A stretch of 64,000 nucleotides of DNA from Paremcibacter congregatus (GTDB taxonomy: Bacteria; Pseudomonadota; Alphaproteobacteria; Sphingomonadales; Emcibacteraceae). This document shows positions 27,454 to 37,600 of this stretch, piece by piece; position 1 is the first letter of the stretch, and the number at the start of each line of letters is the position of its first letter. The position numbers and the translations under genes are program-made. The notes beneath the pieces were generated by a model. That model ran no database searches, was not told the DNA's origin, and was given only the letters and a program-made list of their open reading frames with translations. The stretch is from NCBI RefSeq assembly GCF_006385135.1, contig NZ_CP041025.1:2635501-2699500 (forward strand), read 5' to 3'.

Positions 27454-30210
27454 TTAGAACTGGGCTCTTACCCCAAAGTAAAAGGATCGACCGACCACAT
27501 CATAATGAACCGCATTGGTTGCCGTTGGACCAATGAAATCAAGGGGAATTACAGGTGGGTCATTGTCAAAGACATTATTAATCCCGCCAAATAATTCCAC
27601 GCCTTCCAGACTGCCTTGCTCAAACCGGTAACGGGCTGAAAGGTCCACATAAATCTCTGCGGCGATATTATTTTCGGCATCGGCGAGCTCTTCCGGACCC
27701 CATTGAATATTATATTTTCCAGCCCCCACATACCGAAGTTGTGAGAATAGTCCAAAACCACCTGTTTCATAAGAAACATTGGCCCGGATTTTCCATTTTG
27801 GCAGACCAAAACCGCTCGCGCTGCCCACTTCGCCGGCGTAATTAACTTCCGTAACCCCATCCGCAGCAACATTTTTGTCATAAACATAGCTGCCGAGAAT
27901 TTTAAGCCCCACGGTATCATCATTATCCAGAACCGTCAGATAACGGGCTTCGAAATCAATACCGCGCACCTGAAATGTGCCGAGGTTCAGCAGTTTATTC
28001 GTGATTTCCTGAATCGTATTATCCGGTGCAAATTTGATCAGATTACAAAATTCTGCCTTTCCCGAAAAACATGCGTCAATGATGCTCTGACTTGAAACAG
28101 ACTGGATGGAATCGGTGATATCAATGTCATACCAGTCCACCGAGGCCTGGAAATTCTCAAGCCAGTCCGGGGAGTAAACCATTCCGAATGTTTTGGTCAG
28201 CGCGCTTTCTTCTTTCAGCTCTGTATTGCCCGTATTCAATATTCGGGAAAAGTCAGTATTTCCTGTGAAAGGGTTTGTGACATTTTCGAACAAGAGCAAT
28301 GTCTTCAGGAACACCTCTCCGATACTGGGGGCGCGAATATCGCGTGATATAGTCCCTCTGATGCGTAATTCTGAAATCGGATCATAGGTCAGTCCCGCTT
28401 TCCAGGTCGCTACCGTTCCACTGGTGCTATAGTCTGTATAACGAAGGGCGCCGTTAAAATTTAATGATTGCCCGCTTGTCTCTTCATTCAGGAGCGGCAC
28501 CAACACTTCCCCGAACACTTCTTTCACATTATAATCACCTTCCAGCGGCTGTGCGTTGGTGATCAGGAACAGGGCCCGTTCTGATAAATCATCGACCTCC
28601 CGTTTCAATGACTCTTTACGATACTCCAGACCAAAAGAGGTTGATATAGGCCCGGCCCATCCTTCAAAAAGGTCCCCACTTACACTGGCCGCGGCAACCT
28701 GTTGTTTTAGAATAGTGTCTGAAATACTGGTGCCGGTAACATAATCAATGGCGTCCTGGCTGGGTGACCCGACACCAAACAAGTTGATCGGCACACAATT
28801 AGGATCCACCCCACTCAAAGCCGTCGCACATACCGGATTACCTGTTATCGGATCAGTAACCGCATCCGCCGCCAATGCCATATTGCCAGGAAGCAGGTTA
28901 TTAATCTGCCGGTTGGAAAAATCACTGCGCCCATATTGATAATATGCATCCCATGACCAGTTATCATTGAGGTCGCCTTTCAACCCGGCAACAAACCGGT
29001 AATTCACGGTTTGGCTGACAGACGAAATCGGGCCAAACTCACTGTTGGTCCGAAAGAGTGCCAATGAACCGGTGCCGGTGTCCGTCATGATGGTTTGAAC
29101 GGATGCAGGTAAATAGCTATTGCCTGACTTGATCGGGATGCCAAAAGAAAATGAATTGACCAGGGCGCCATTGGAATTTGATTGTCCCGCACTTCCTTCA
29201 AAATAGAAATTAACATCTTCTGTAATGTCATAATCAAAAGCGGCCATGACATTTTTACGTTCCACAGGAATATAGAGCGCCGCACTATCTGAGAGAAAAG
29301 AGCCGCTTCCTCCTGCCATCATGACACCGCCGATGGTGCCCAGCGCCCGAGGAATAGCCGTCCCATCGGGTAAAAATTCAAGATTGCCTAAAGGTCCCCC
29401 CGGCAAGGTCACCCCATTGGGAGACGCTAGAAACAGACCCACATTATTACGAATGATATTTGCCGGGATACCATCATTTGGTCCCGTGTCCGCCGCATTT
29501 GGCAATATGCCGGGATGCCTCAGGGACCAATCCCTCGCCGTCGCAAGAGGAATGCCTTTATGGTCATTATAATCTGCGGCAATGAGAATATGCCCCCGCC
29601 CCTCTGCAACGGCACTGCCAAACGCCATGGACAGGCGGTAATTTTCCGCATCCCCCTGACCGGAAATCCCATATTGCGCTTCTACTTTCAGACCTTCCAG
29701 CGTTTTGTCATAAATAACATTAACAACCCCTGAGACAGCATCTGACCCCCAGGCCGCCGAGGCTCCGCCGGTCACAACCTCAATGCGCTTTACCGCCAAG
29801 GTTGGAATGACATTCATATCTACATTGCCAAACTCATCTGTTGGGACATGACGACGGCCATTGACAAGCACTAAATTTCTATTGCCTCCCAAACCGCGCA
29901 GATCAATGGCATTGGTCCCACTGCCCCGGGAATTCAAACTCGTAGATGTGGGCGTGCGCGTTCCTGAAAAACCCGGTAATTCATTGATAATATCCGCCAC
30001 ATTGGAGGTGCCTCTGGCTTCCATGTCCTCCACTCCAAGAACCGTCACCGGCGTCGGGGCCTCAAAACCTGACTTTTTAATTCGCGAAGAACTTACAATA
30101 ATTTCATCAAATAATGTCTCACCTTCAACCGCCTCAGCGGTCATTACCGGCATGGTCAGAGCTGTCGCAGCACTTAACAAAAAATATTTACGCATAGATT
30201 TTACCAACAT
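27454..30210 (-). CDS. TonB-dependent receptor next to the amidohydrolase
   Basis: 918 residues from the ATG at 30210, which follows GGGAGAAAGAAGA; the frame is open to 30249 but lacks a ribosome binding site there. The signal peptide (YFLLSAATALTMPVMTAEA) leads to a TonB box-like FDEIIVSSSRIKKSGFE and a plug with IDLRGLGGNRNLVLVNGRRH and TGGASAAWGSDAVSGVVN. The barrel ends in GVRAQF. This receptor type (IKKSGF…VNGRRH) is common in TonB systems paired with amidohydrolases, peptidases and esterases. Its partner downstream is the D-aminoacylase-like enzyme, so a peptide or N-acyl amino acid ligand is probable. A divergent GntR regulator lies 168 bp away. Confidence 0.92.
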   Translation of the reverse strand: MLVKSMRKYFLLSAATALTMPVMTAEAVEGETLFDEIIVSSSRIKKSGFEAPTPVTVLGVEDMEARGTSNVADIINELPGFSGTRTPTSTSLNSRGSGTNAIDLRGLGGNRNLVLVNGRRHVPTDEFGNVDMNVIPTLAVKRIEVVTGGASAAWGSDAVSGVVNVIYDKTLEGLKVEAQYGISGQGDAENYRLSMAFGSAVAEGRGHILIAADYNDHKGIPLATARDWSLRHPGILPNAADTGPNDGIPANIIRNNVGLFLASPNGVTLPGGPLGNLEFLPDGTAIPRALGTIGGVMMAGGSGSFLSDSAALYIPVERKNVMAAFDYDITEDVNFYFEGSAGQSNSNGALVNSFSFGIPIKSGNSYLPASVQTIMTDTGTGSLALFRTNSEFGPISSVSQTVNYRFVAGLKGDLNDNWSWDAYYQYGRSDFSNRQINNLLPGNMALAADAVTDPITGNPVCATALSGVDPNCVPINLFGVGSPSQDAIDYVTGTSISDTILKQQVAAASVSGDLFEGWAGPISTSFGLEYRKESLKREVDDLSERALFLITNAQPLEGDYNVKEVFGEVLVPLLNEETSGQSLNFNGALRYTDYSTSGTVATWKAGLTYDPISELRIRGTISRDIRAPSIGEVFLKTLLLFENVTNPFTGNTDFSRILNTGNTELKEESALTKTFGMVYSPDWLENFQASVDWYDIDITDSIQSVSSQSIIDACFSGKAEFCNLIKFAPDNTIQEITNKLLNLGTFQVRGIDFEARYLTVLDNDDTVGLKILGSYVYDKNVAADGVTEVNYAGEVGSASGFGLPKWKIRANVSYETGGFGLFSQLRYVGAGKYNIQWGPEELADAENNIAAEIYVDLSARYRFEQGSLEGVELFGGINNVFDNDPPVIPLDFIGPTATNAVHYDVVGRSFYFGVRAQF

Positions 30211-30378
30211 TCTTCTTTCTCCCTTTATATGTTTCCTAAATAAAACCACATAATATTTATTTTGTACAGTGTTAATATATTTTATGGCTGTTTTATTTTA
30301 AAAGAAGGTAACATAAAACTTGAACCGCCCACGGTAGCCGTCTATAAATATTCACCTAATCATGCATGGAGACCACGT

Positions 30379-31065
30379 TTGCCTAAACCCCCGGCGCAAA
30401 ATAACGATACTGAAGATGCCTATGAAATTGTCATGGACGCCATCGTCACCCAGAAACTGACCCCGAGTCAAAAAGTGTCAGAGAATATCATGAGCGACAT
30501 GTTTGGCATCAGCAGAACGGTCGCCCGCAACCTGATAGAGCGGCTGGTGGCCCAACAATTTCTGGTGTCCCTGTCCCCCAGAGTGACCCAGGTCGCGCCT
30601 CTGACCTTATTGGAAGTGAAACAAAATTTTACGTTGCGAAAAATACTACTGCCGGAAGTCATTTCTCTCACCGGCGCCAAGGCCGACTTTGAGGAAATGA
30701 ACCGGCTCAACCGGCTGATCCAAGATTCGCTACCGGTCAATGATGACCTTTCCGCCCTGAAAATACTGAAAGCCAACAAACAGTTAAATCTGACACTCTG
30801 TGAACCGGTGGGCTATCCACTGATGCAGGACTGGGCCCGGCAGTTGGAAGATACCGCCATGCGCATCTATTGGCTTTATGTCAAAACCAATAAAAAATTC
30901 CCTTATTCGAGCAAACAGCAAGGGATAATGTTTGATGTCATAAAGGCCGATGACCCGGAGCGCACTCATAAGATGATTTATGACTCAATTCGCCAATCAG
31001 AAGAGAGAATTCTAAACGCTATATTTTCACATGAACAGTTTTATACCCAGGATCTGTTGGTCTAG
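30379..31065 (+). CDS. GntR-family (FCD-type) transcriptional regulator
   Basis: 228 residues from a TTG at 30379 that has GGAG 7 nt upstream; the frame is open to a TTG at 30262 without a ribosome binding site, so the exact start is uncertain. The GntR winged helix covers residues about 15-75 (VMDAIVTQKLTPSQKVSENI, MFGISRTVARNLIERL, then VAQQFLVS). The C-terminal part (about 85-225) is all-helical like FCD effector domains. It is divergent from the TonB receptor/amidohydrolase unit and is likely its regulator. The helix-turn-helix is somewhat divergent (SRTVARNLIERL instead of SRTPVREAL). Confidence 0.82.
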   Translation: MPKPPAQNNDTEDAYEIVMDAIVTQKLTPSQKVSENIMSDMFGISRTVARNLIERLVAQQFLVSLSPRVTQVAPLTLLEVKQNFTLRKILLPEVISLTGAKADFEEMNRLNRLIQDSLPVNDDLSALKILKANKQLNLTLCEPVGYPLMQDWARQLEDTAMRIYWLYVKTNKKFPYSSKQQGIMFDVIKADDPERTHKMIYDSIRQSEERILNAIFSHEQFYTQDLLV

Positions 31066-31151
31066 AACCACAGATTTCTCTGGATGACCACAAAAGAATA
31101 CCAGACCTGAACCAACGCTTCCGCGGTTTTGATTAAGTATGACATGGCGCC

Positions 31152-31610
31152 TCAGTTTTTTGCCGGTTCCTGCAAATAGGTGACTATTTCCCGGTGCCCG
31201 GCATTGGCCGCGAGAAGGGTCAAGGCATTATTCCTGGTGAAAATATCAGCACCCCGCATATGAAGCAACTTGACGCAATCAAGATGTCCGTTCTTTGTCG
31301 CCATACCAATGGCATAATTGTCTTTTGCACAAGGGTCACTGCCCTGATCAAGCAGAAACCGGAGCGTGTCAAGGTGGCCCTGCTCGGCCGCCAGACGCAG
31401 GGCGAGATGCTGCTGATCTTCCAGGCGCGCGCCTAAGGCCAGAAGCAGCTTCACACAGTCGAGATAGCCCTGCTGGGCGGCGACTGCGAGCGCCTCGCTG
31501 CGCCCTGCGGCGGGGTCCGCGCCCATCTCGACAAATTCCGCAATGGCCGGAAGGTCGCCATGATAGGCGGCCTCCCGGAGGATGTTATTCAGATCATCCT
31601 GCATCGTCAT
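31152..31610 (-). CDS. Ankyrin-repeat protein, probable immunity to the RHS toxin
   Basis: A 152-residue protein made almost entirely of about four and a half ankyrin repeats (for example AAQQGYLDCVKLLLALGA, AAEQGHLDTLRFLLDQGSD and ATKNGHLDCVKLLHMRGAD). It has no signal peptide, so it stays in the cytoplasm. Its ATG overlaps the stop of the 2405-residue RHS gene (ATGA), meaning translational coupling. Ankyrin-repeat immunity proteins are known in polymorphic toxin loci, and a small gene directly after an RHS-HINT-toxin gene is the usual immunity position. An alternative is a generic ankyrin protein without toxin link, but the coupling argues against this. Confidence 0.88.
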   Translation of the reverse strand: MTMQDDLNNILREAAYHGDLPAIAEFVEMGADPAAGRSEALAVAAQQGYLDCVKLLLALGARLEDQQHLALRLAAEQGHLDTLRFLLDQGSDPCAKDNYAIGMATKNGHLDCVKLLHMRGADIFTRNNALTLLAANAGHREIVTYLQEPAKN

Positions 31611-34600
31611 ATAAACTTCACTCTAAAGCCTTCAATTCTCACCGGTTTCATGCTCCTTGACAGCCCCCCCATGGCGGAACCCGAGGTGGAATTGACCCAG
31701 CTGTTCAACGGCCCCTGATTCCAGGCCGCCCCTTCGCGAATTGTGAGGCCTCCCTGAATACGAGTCAAATATTCATCCACATCCTGCTTGTAAAAATGCG
31801 GTCGAATTTTGGCGAGCCCCAGTCGAATGGATGCCGGTGGCGTGACGCCAGGATATTTTTGTTTCCATTTCCACACCATCCACTGTTTACTGGCCGTTTT
31901 TACGGGCTTGTTGACCCGCGTCCAGGGTTTAGCCATCTTATTTTTGATGGCCCAGTTCGCCCGGCGGGCTTTAAAGCGAATATCGCGCTTGGCGGCCTGG
32001 TATTCCGCCGTTGTGCTGAATTTTGTTCTGAGTTCGCTCTCGTCCCAGACTTCCGTTACAAACCCCGTGGTTTTATCAAACTCCGCATGGCAATATTTGC
32101 CGTTATGCACCAATATCCGGGCAGTGGTGGCATAGTAATTATGGACGTCCGCCACCTCGAAGTTATAGACCTTTTCAGGTTGACCGGATGGCGCCGTGAC
32201 GGCCTTGACAATACCGCTGGCGCCTTTGACGCCCGCGACTTCATCCGTGGCGACCAGCCGTCCGGCGAATATCCAGCCTTTGGAGGTCACCCAGAAGGGG
32301 TGGTTGCGGGTGGTCAGGGTTTCCGTGCCATCTTCAAAGGCGACCCGCACCAGATCTCCTGTGGTGCGGGAGAAGATTGACGCCACCGCATGGCCCGACA
32401 TTTTCTGGAAAGCAGAATCGAAGCCCGCCACCAGATCGCCCTCGCGGATATCCTCAATGGCTCTGCTACTACCATCGGCCATCAGAATGGCGGTACCGGC
32501 AACAAAGCTTTGCCGGATACTGCAGGACGCGCTTGAGGAAGATTCAGCTTCCTCCGATGCGGCGTTCTTTTCGGTTCGCGCCGCCGCCCCTGCCCCGGCC
32601 TCTTCCACCGCTTCGCCGGAGCCGCGCGCGACACGGGAACCAACCCCGCTCAGGGCCATACCGCCCGCCTCGAACGCGGCGCCGAAGAAGGCGCCCTTAC
32701 CCGCGGATTCCAGAATTTCCTGTGCGCTGCCCCCGCCCATGGCGGTATAAGCGGCATTTTCACCGGCCCCGACCAAAGCCTGTCCGGCGATGCCGATGGC
32801 GACCCCCGCCGCTTCGGCCAGTAGGCCGCCACTGGCGCCGATGGCGGCGCCTGCTTCAACAGCAAGACCACCCGCCGCCGCACCGACCGAGCCGATCACC
32901 GCCCCACCCAGCAGGCCGGCATAGGTCTTGCCGGACTTCCAGTCCCAATGCAGTGGATTCATATCATGATTAACCGCCGCCGCGCCGAAATAGGCCCCGA
33001 CGATCGCGCCAATAATCATGGCGGTGAGGAAAGCGAATTCTCCGTTAGGGTCCGAGGCGGAAACCGGGTTATTGCCCGCATAGAGATAGGGGCTGGCGAA
33101 CTGACTTTGCGGATCCGGCGAAATGAAACGGGTCATGCCGGGGGAATAGGACCGCGCCCCCATATGGTAAAGACCCGCCGTCGCATCCAGCTCGCTGTCA
33201 ATAAATTTGGCGCGGAAGTCATCCGTACCAGAGCTGCTCGCCTGATTAATTTCACCGTAAGCGTTATAGGTGATCGAAGCGGTCTCACTGCCGCTGTCGT
33301 CCAACACCTTAACCACACTGCCCAGATGATCATGAACATAGAAGAAAGTTCCCGTCACCGGCACACCGGCCCCGTTGGCGCCAGGGATCATCGCGGCCTG
33401 CGCCGCCGGGGCGGACAGTTGAAACAACATCACCGCCAGCACCACCACCGCCGGATAATTTTGCAGGCGCGGCAGACGCCAGCTCGCCATCTGCCCGATC
33501 CATGCGCCTCTGGCCTGAATCGTGAAGGCGGCGACCAACATCAACAACGCGCCGAGAGAGACGCCGAGCGTCTTGATGATTCCCCCTGATGTGATCTTCA
33601 GGTTACCCGGCGCTGCCGGTGGGCTGGGCTGCGCCGTAAAGCTGTTATCCTTACCCACTGAGGTCAGGGTGGCGATCAGCCCGTCCGGTCCCGGCACATA
33701 GAGGGTGTTCTGGTAGCTGCCATTGGCCAGTTGCGTCACCTCATAATAGGGTGTGACGCGCCAGGTCTTGACGGGGCTGCCCAGATTTTGTGAATATAGG
33801 CGCTGTTCCGCGTGGTTATAGACCATCTGCGCCGGTACGCCGCCGCCATCATCGATTTTCAGAATCTGGCCATTAACGTCATAGCTATAGGTGGTTGTCT
33901 TGCCGCCCAGCGTTTTGGTGATCATATTACCGTTCAGGTCATAGGTATAGCTGCTGCCGTCCGAACCACTGGCGATCTGGTCACTGCCCGCCGTGTAGCT
34001 ATAGGTGATGGCGTCATTCTTCTCGACATTGCCCAGACTGTCATATTCATAGGACAGATTACCCGCCGCCGTGGCGGCGCTGGTGAGATATCCCATGCCC
34101 TTGTTGGCTGTCTGGTCTTCATAGCCATAGGTCGCGGTGTCCGCCGGCACCACCGTATCCTGAATTTGCTTCAGATCGGAGAAGGCATCCCACTGATAAG
34201 TTTTATTCATTGTCGAAGTACCGCTCTTTTGCACCTGATAGTTTTTCAGGCTGGCGTAAGAAGGGCCGACGGGGAAATAGCTTTTGCTGAAGGCAAGATT
34301 GAGCGGGCCATACTCGCCGCTCTGATGCTGGCCAAGCGCCGTATAATTCTGGTAGATGCCATAATCTGTCGCGCTGCCCGCGCCGGTTTCTTGCAGGGAA
34401 ACCTTGCCCAGATTGCTGTCTGCAAGATAACTTTTCGTCAGAACCGCACCGTTGGGATAGGTGGCGCTAACCACCCGGCCCAGTGGATCGTAGGTGGAGG
34501 CGTAGGAATAGACATCAGCCCCCATAGTCAGACTGCCCCCAATGGTTCCGCCGAAAGCGTCATAGTCATAAGCATAGCTATAGGCGCCTATGCTGGTATT

Positions 34601-37600
34601 TTGCTCCTCTATGCCGGTCAGATGGCCAAGCCCGTTGTGGCGGGTCGTGGCGTCATAGCTGAGGTTAATGGTAACGGCCCCGCCGCCGTCATTTGTCATG
34701 ATCCGCTGCAGCAGGCGCCCCATGGGGTCATAGCTGGCGTAGGTGATCTTGCTGCCGGACGCATTGGTGATGGACGCCAGCTGACCATTCGTGTCGTAGG
34801 TTTTGGTTTTTGTACCGGTGTCGGTTTGTGTCTGAGTCAGAATCCGCCCCAATGAATCATAAGTATAGACCGTTGATCTCGCCTCCTGCAGAATTTCACC
34901 CGACAGGAGTTCCTTGATCGGATTATAGATATAATTGACCGTCCGCCCGTTGGGCTCCACCGTCTGGATTACCAGGCCCCGGGTATCAAGGCTCTTGACC
35001 GAGGTCCGCGCATCGGCCTGCCCGGCATTTTCCACCTTGGTGATATTTAATCCCCCTTGAGCGTAGGCGATGGCGTCCACTCGGGTATCAGGATGAATGG
35101 TCTTTACGGGCCGGTTATAGACGTCATATTGTGTTTCCGTGTAAGGGGCCGGATCGCCGTCATAATAGGGGGCGGCGGATTTCCATAGCCTGCCTTCAGC
35201 GTCATAAACAAGATCGACGCCAATCACGTCCGTCGCCACGCCCGCTTTCAGGCCGTTCTTGGTGGAACGATAAGGGCGGCCCATGCCGTCCTGGTAATCC
35301 TTGCGCCAATACCAATCCGCGGTCGAGCTGCTGTCCCAGGCCGGGCGTTGTTGAGAGTAGAGATAAAAACTGCCGCCTGACGCCTGCCAGGTCATGGCAA
35401 CCATCTGAACGGAGGTTCCCGTCGGGTCGGGACCATATACCGCCACCACCCGGCCAAAACCGTCGATTTCCTGCGTGGTGACATTTCCATTGGGGTCCGT
35501 GGTGCCGATCAGCGTGCCGAAGCCCGGCTCGTGGCTGGTCAGGGTCACCAGATTATAACTGGCGCCCGTCGCCGGGCTGGTCAGCGCCGGGGAAGTTATC
35601 GACGTTTGATAGGTCTGGTAGGTCGCATCATAGGCATAGGTCCGCACAGCCCCGCTCTGGTCGGTGGAGGTTGCCACATTCCCGACCGCGTCATGGGTGA
35701 AGGTCATACCGAGAAACAGGCTGTTGGAACTGTCATAATCCGATGTCGAGGCGAGGTTCATCAGGTTGTCATAGCTACGCTTTGACCAGCGCAGATCGGT
35801 GGACGCATTCCAGGTGATAGCGGCAGGATCGCTGGCGCTGACAAAGGCCTGACAGGCGGCCAATGTGCGGGCGGTCTTGGTCTGCAGCCAATAGCCGTAA
35901 CGCCCGCTCGCGGGGTCATTGGCAAAGCGGGAGCAATGATAGACATCGTCCTGAGGGTTGCTTTGCCCCGCCAGATCCTGCGTGATGAGAATATTGCCGT
36001 AACCATCGTAACTGTATTTTTTCTCAAGCGTATAATCGGCGGTATTATTAGTATAGTGGGTCATGGTTTCATCAGCGCGCAACAATTGATGAATGCCCAG
36101 CGCCTGATAGGCCGCCGAGGCAACATCCACATAGGAAAACTGGCTTTCCGTCAGCAAATTCCCTTGCCCGTCCCGCACCCGGCTCACCGCCACCTGGCCA
36201 TAGTTGGGATAGGTTTGGTTGTAGGTGACTTCAGATGACCGCCCATCCGCCACCTGTGTCATGGTTACAGTTTCATAGCCAATCCAGCCGGACCCGATAA
36301 GATCGGTCCTGGCCCCCGCATAATTGTAGTTATAGGTATAACTGTTGCCACGACCATCCGCGTTGGCATAGCTTTCGACCACATAGGTATCCCCGGCCTG
36401 ATTTCTCAAGGGATAGGCTGTCGGCGCGCCGCCCTGATAGACACCCTGCTTGGTTAGGGGCGCGTAGGAGATGGTGGTTGTTCCGTTGAAGCCCGTCGTC
36501 ACGCTTGAAATCAAATCGGTATAGGGTCCCTCGGCCAATTGAATATCGAGGGCGCATTGATCGGGCACACCATTTGTCATCTGGCAGACGCTGTCGGCAA
36601 AGTCGGTCAGGCCGTCGCCGTTGAGATCCTGATAGATCGCGCGCGAATAGGTGCCTGCGGTTTGCGCCCAGAACAGGGCGCCGGGCAATTTAAGGCTCGA
36701 CTGTTCAAACCCGCTGCCGGAACCAAGATAGATATCCAGCTCTTCTGTATTGTCGCGCCATTTTGTCGCCTTGGAAAAGCGGGTGGTTTCGTCGCCGTTC
36801 CAATTGGTCAGAAGACCCTGTATATCGGACAGGCCCGCGTCAATGGCGTAGACGGAATCAGGCAGATCGAAGGGGGCCTTTTCAAACCCGCTGCCGGTCC
36901 CGAAATAAAGATCGAGAATTTTCGTGGTGCCATTAACCAGCGTTGTGGCGCGGGAATAGTCGGGAATCCCGTCCCCATTGACATCGGTCAGCAGACCACT
37001 TTCGAGGATCTTTCCGTTGACCAGCCAAAACATCTGTCCCGGCAGGTTAAACTGATTGGTGAAGGTGAAATCCGGCGACTGGCCGACATAGACTTTAAGG
37101 TCTGTGGTGCCGGCGTCCTGATTGACCAGAGCCGCGGAATAATCGGCAATGCCGTCGCCATTGATATCGCGCACCATGCCGGTGGTCAGGGAGCCTGTGG
37201 CGGAAATGGAATAGACCGCCCCGGGAAGTTGGGCAGAGATTTTCTGGAAGCCGCCGGGGGTGCCCTTATAGATATCAAGCAACATCGCGCCGCTCGAGAG
37301 AATATGGGTGGCGCGGGAATAATCCGGCAAACCGTCGCCGTTCATATCGGTGAGAATACCGCTGTTATAGGTTTGGCGGTTGACCTGCCAGAAGAGTTGC
37401 CCCGGCAACTTGAAGGCGGCATTTTTGGTGAAGCCGGTGGCTGACCCGAGATAGACATCAAAATCCTCCGTCTGGGCGTCTTCGTTTTTCAGGGCCCGGG
37501 AATAGTCGAGAATGCCATCGCCATTGACGTCAATGAGGATGCCGCTTTGCACGACCTGGGTTGCGGTCACCTGATAGATGGGGCCGGGCAGACTGTAGGC

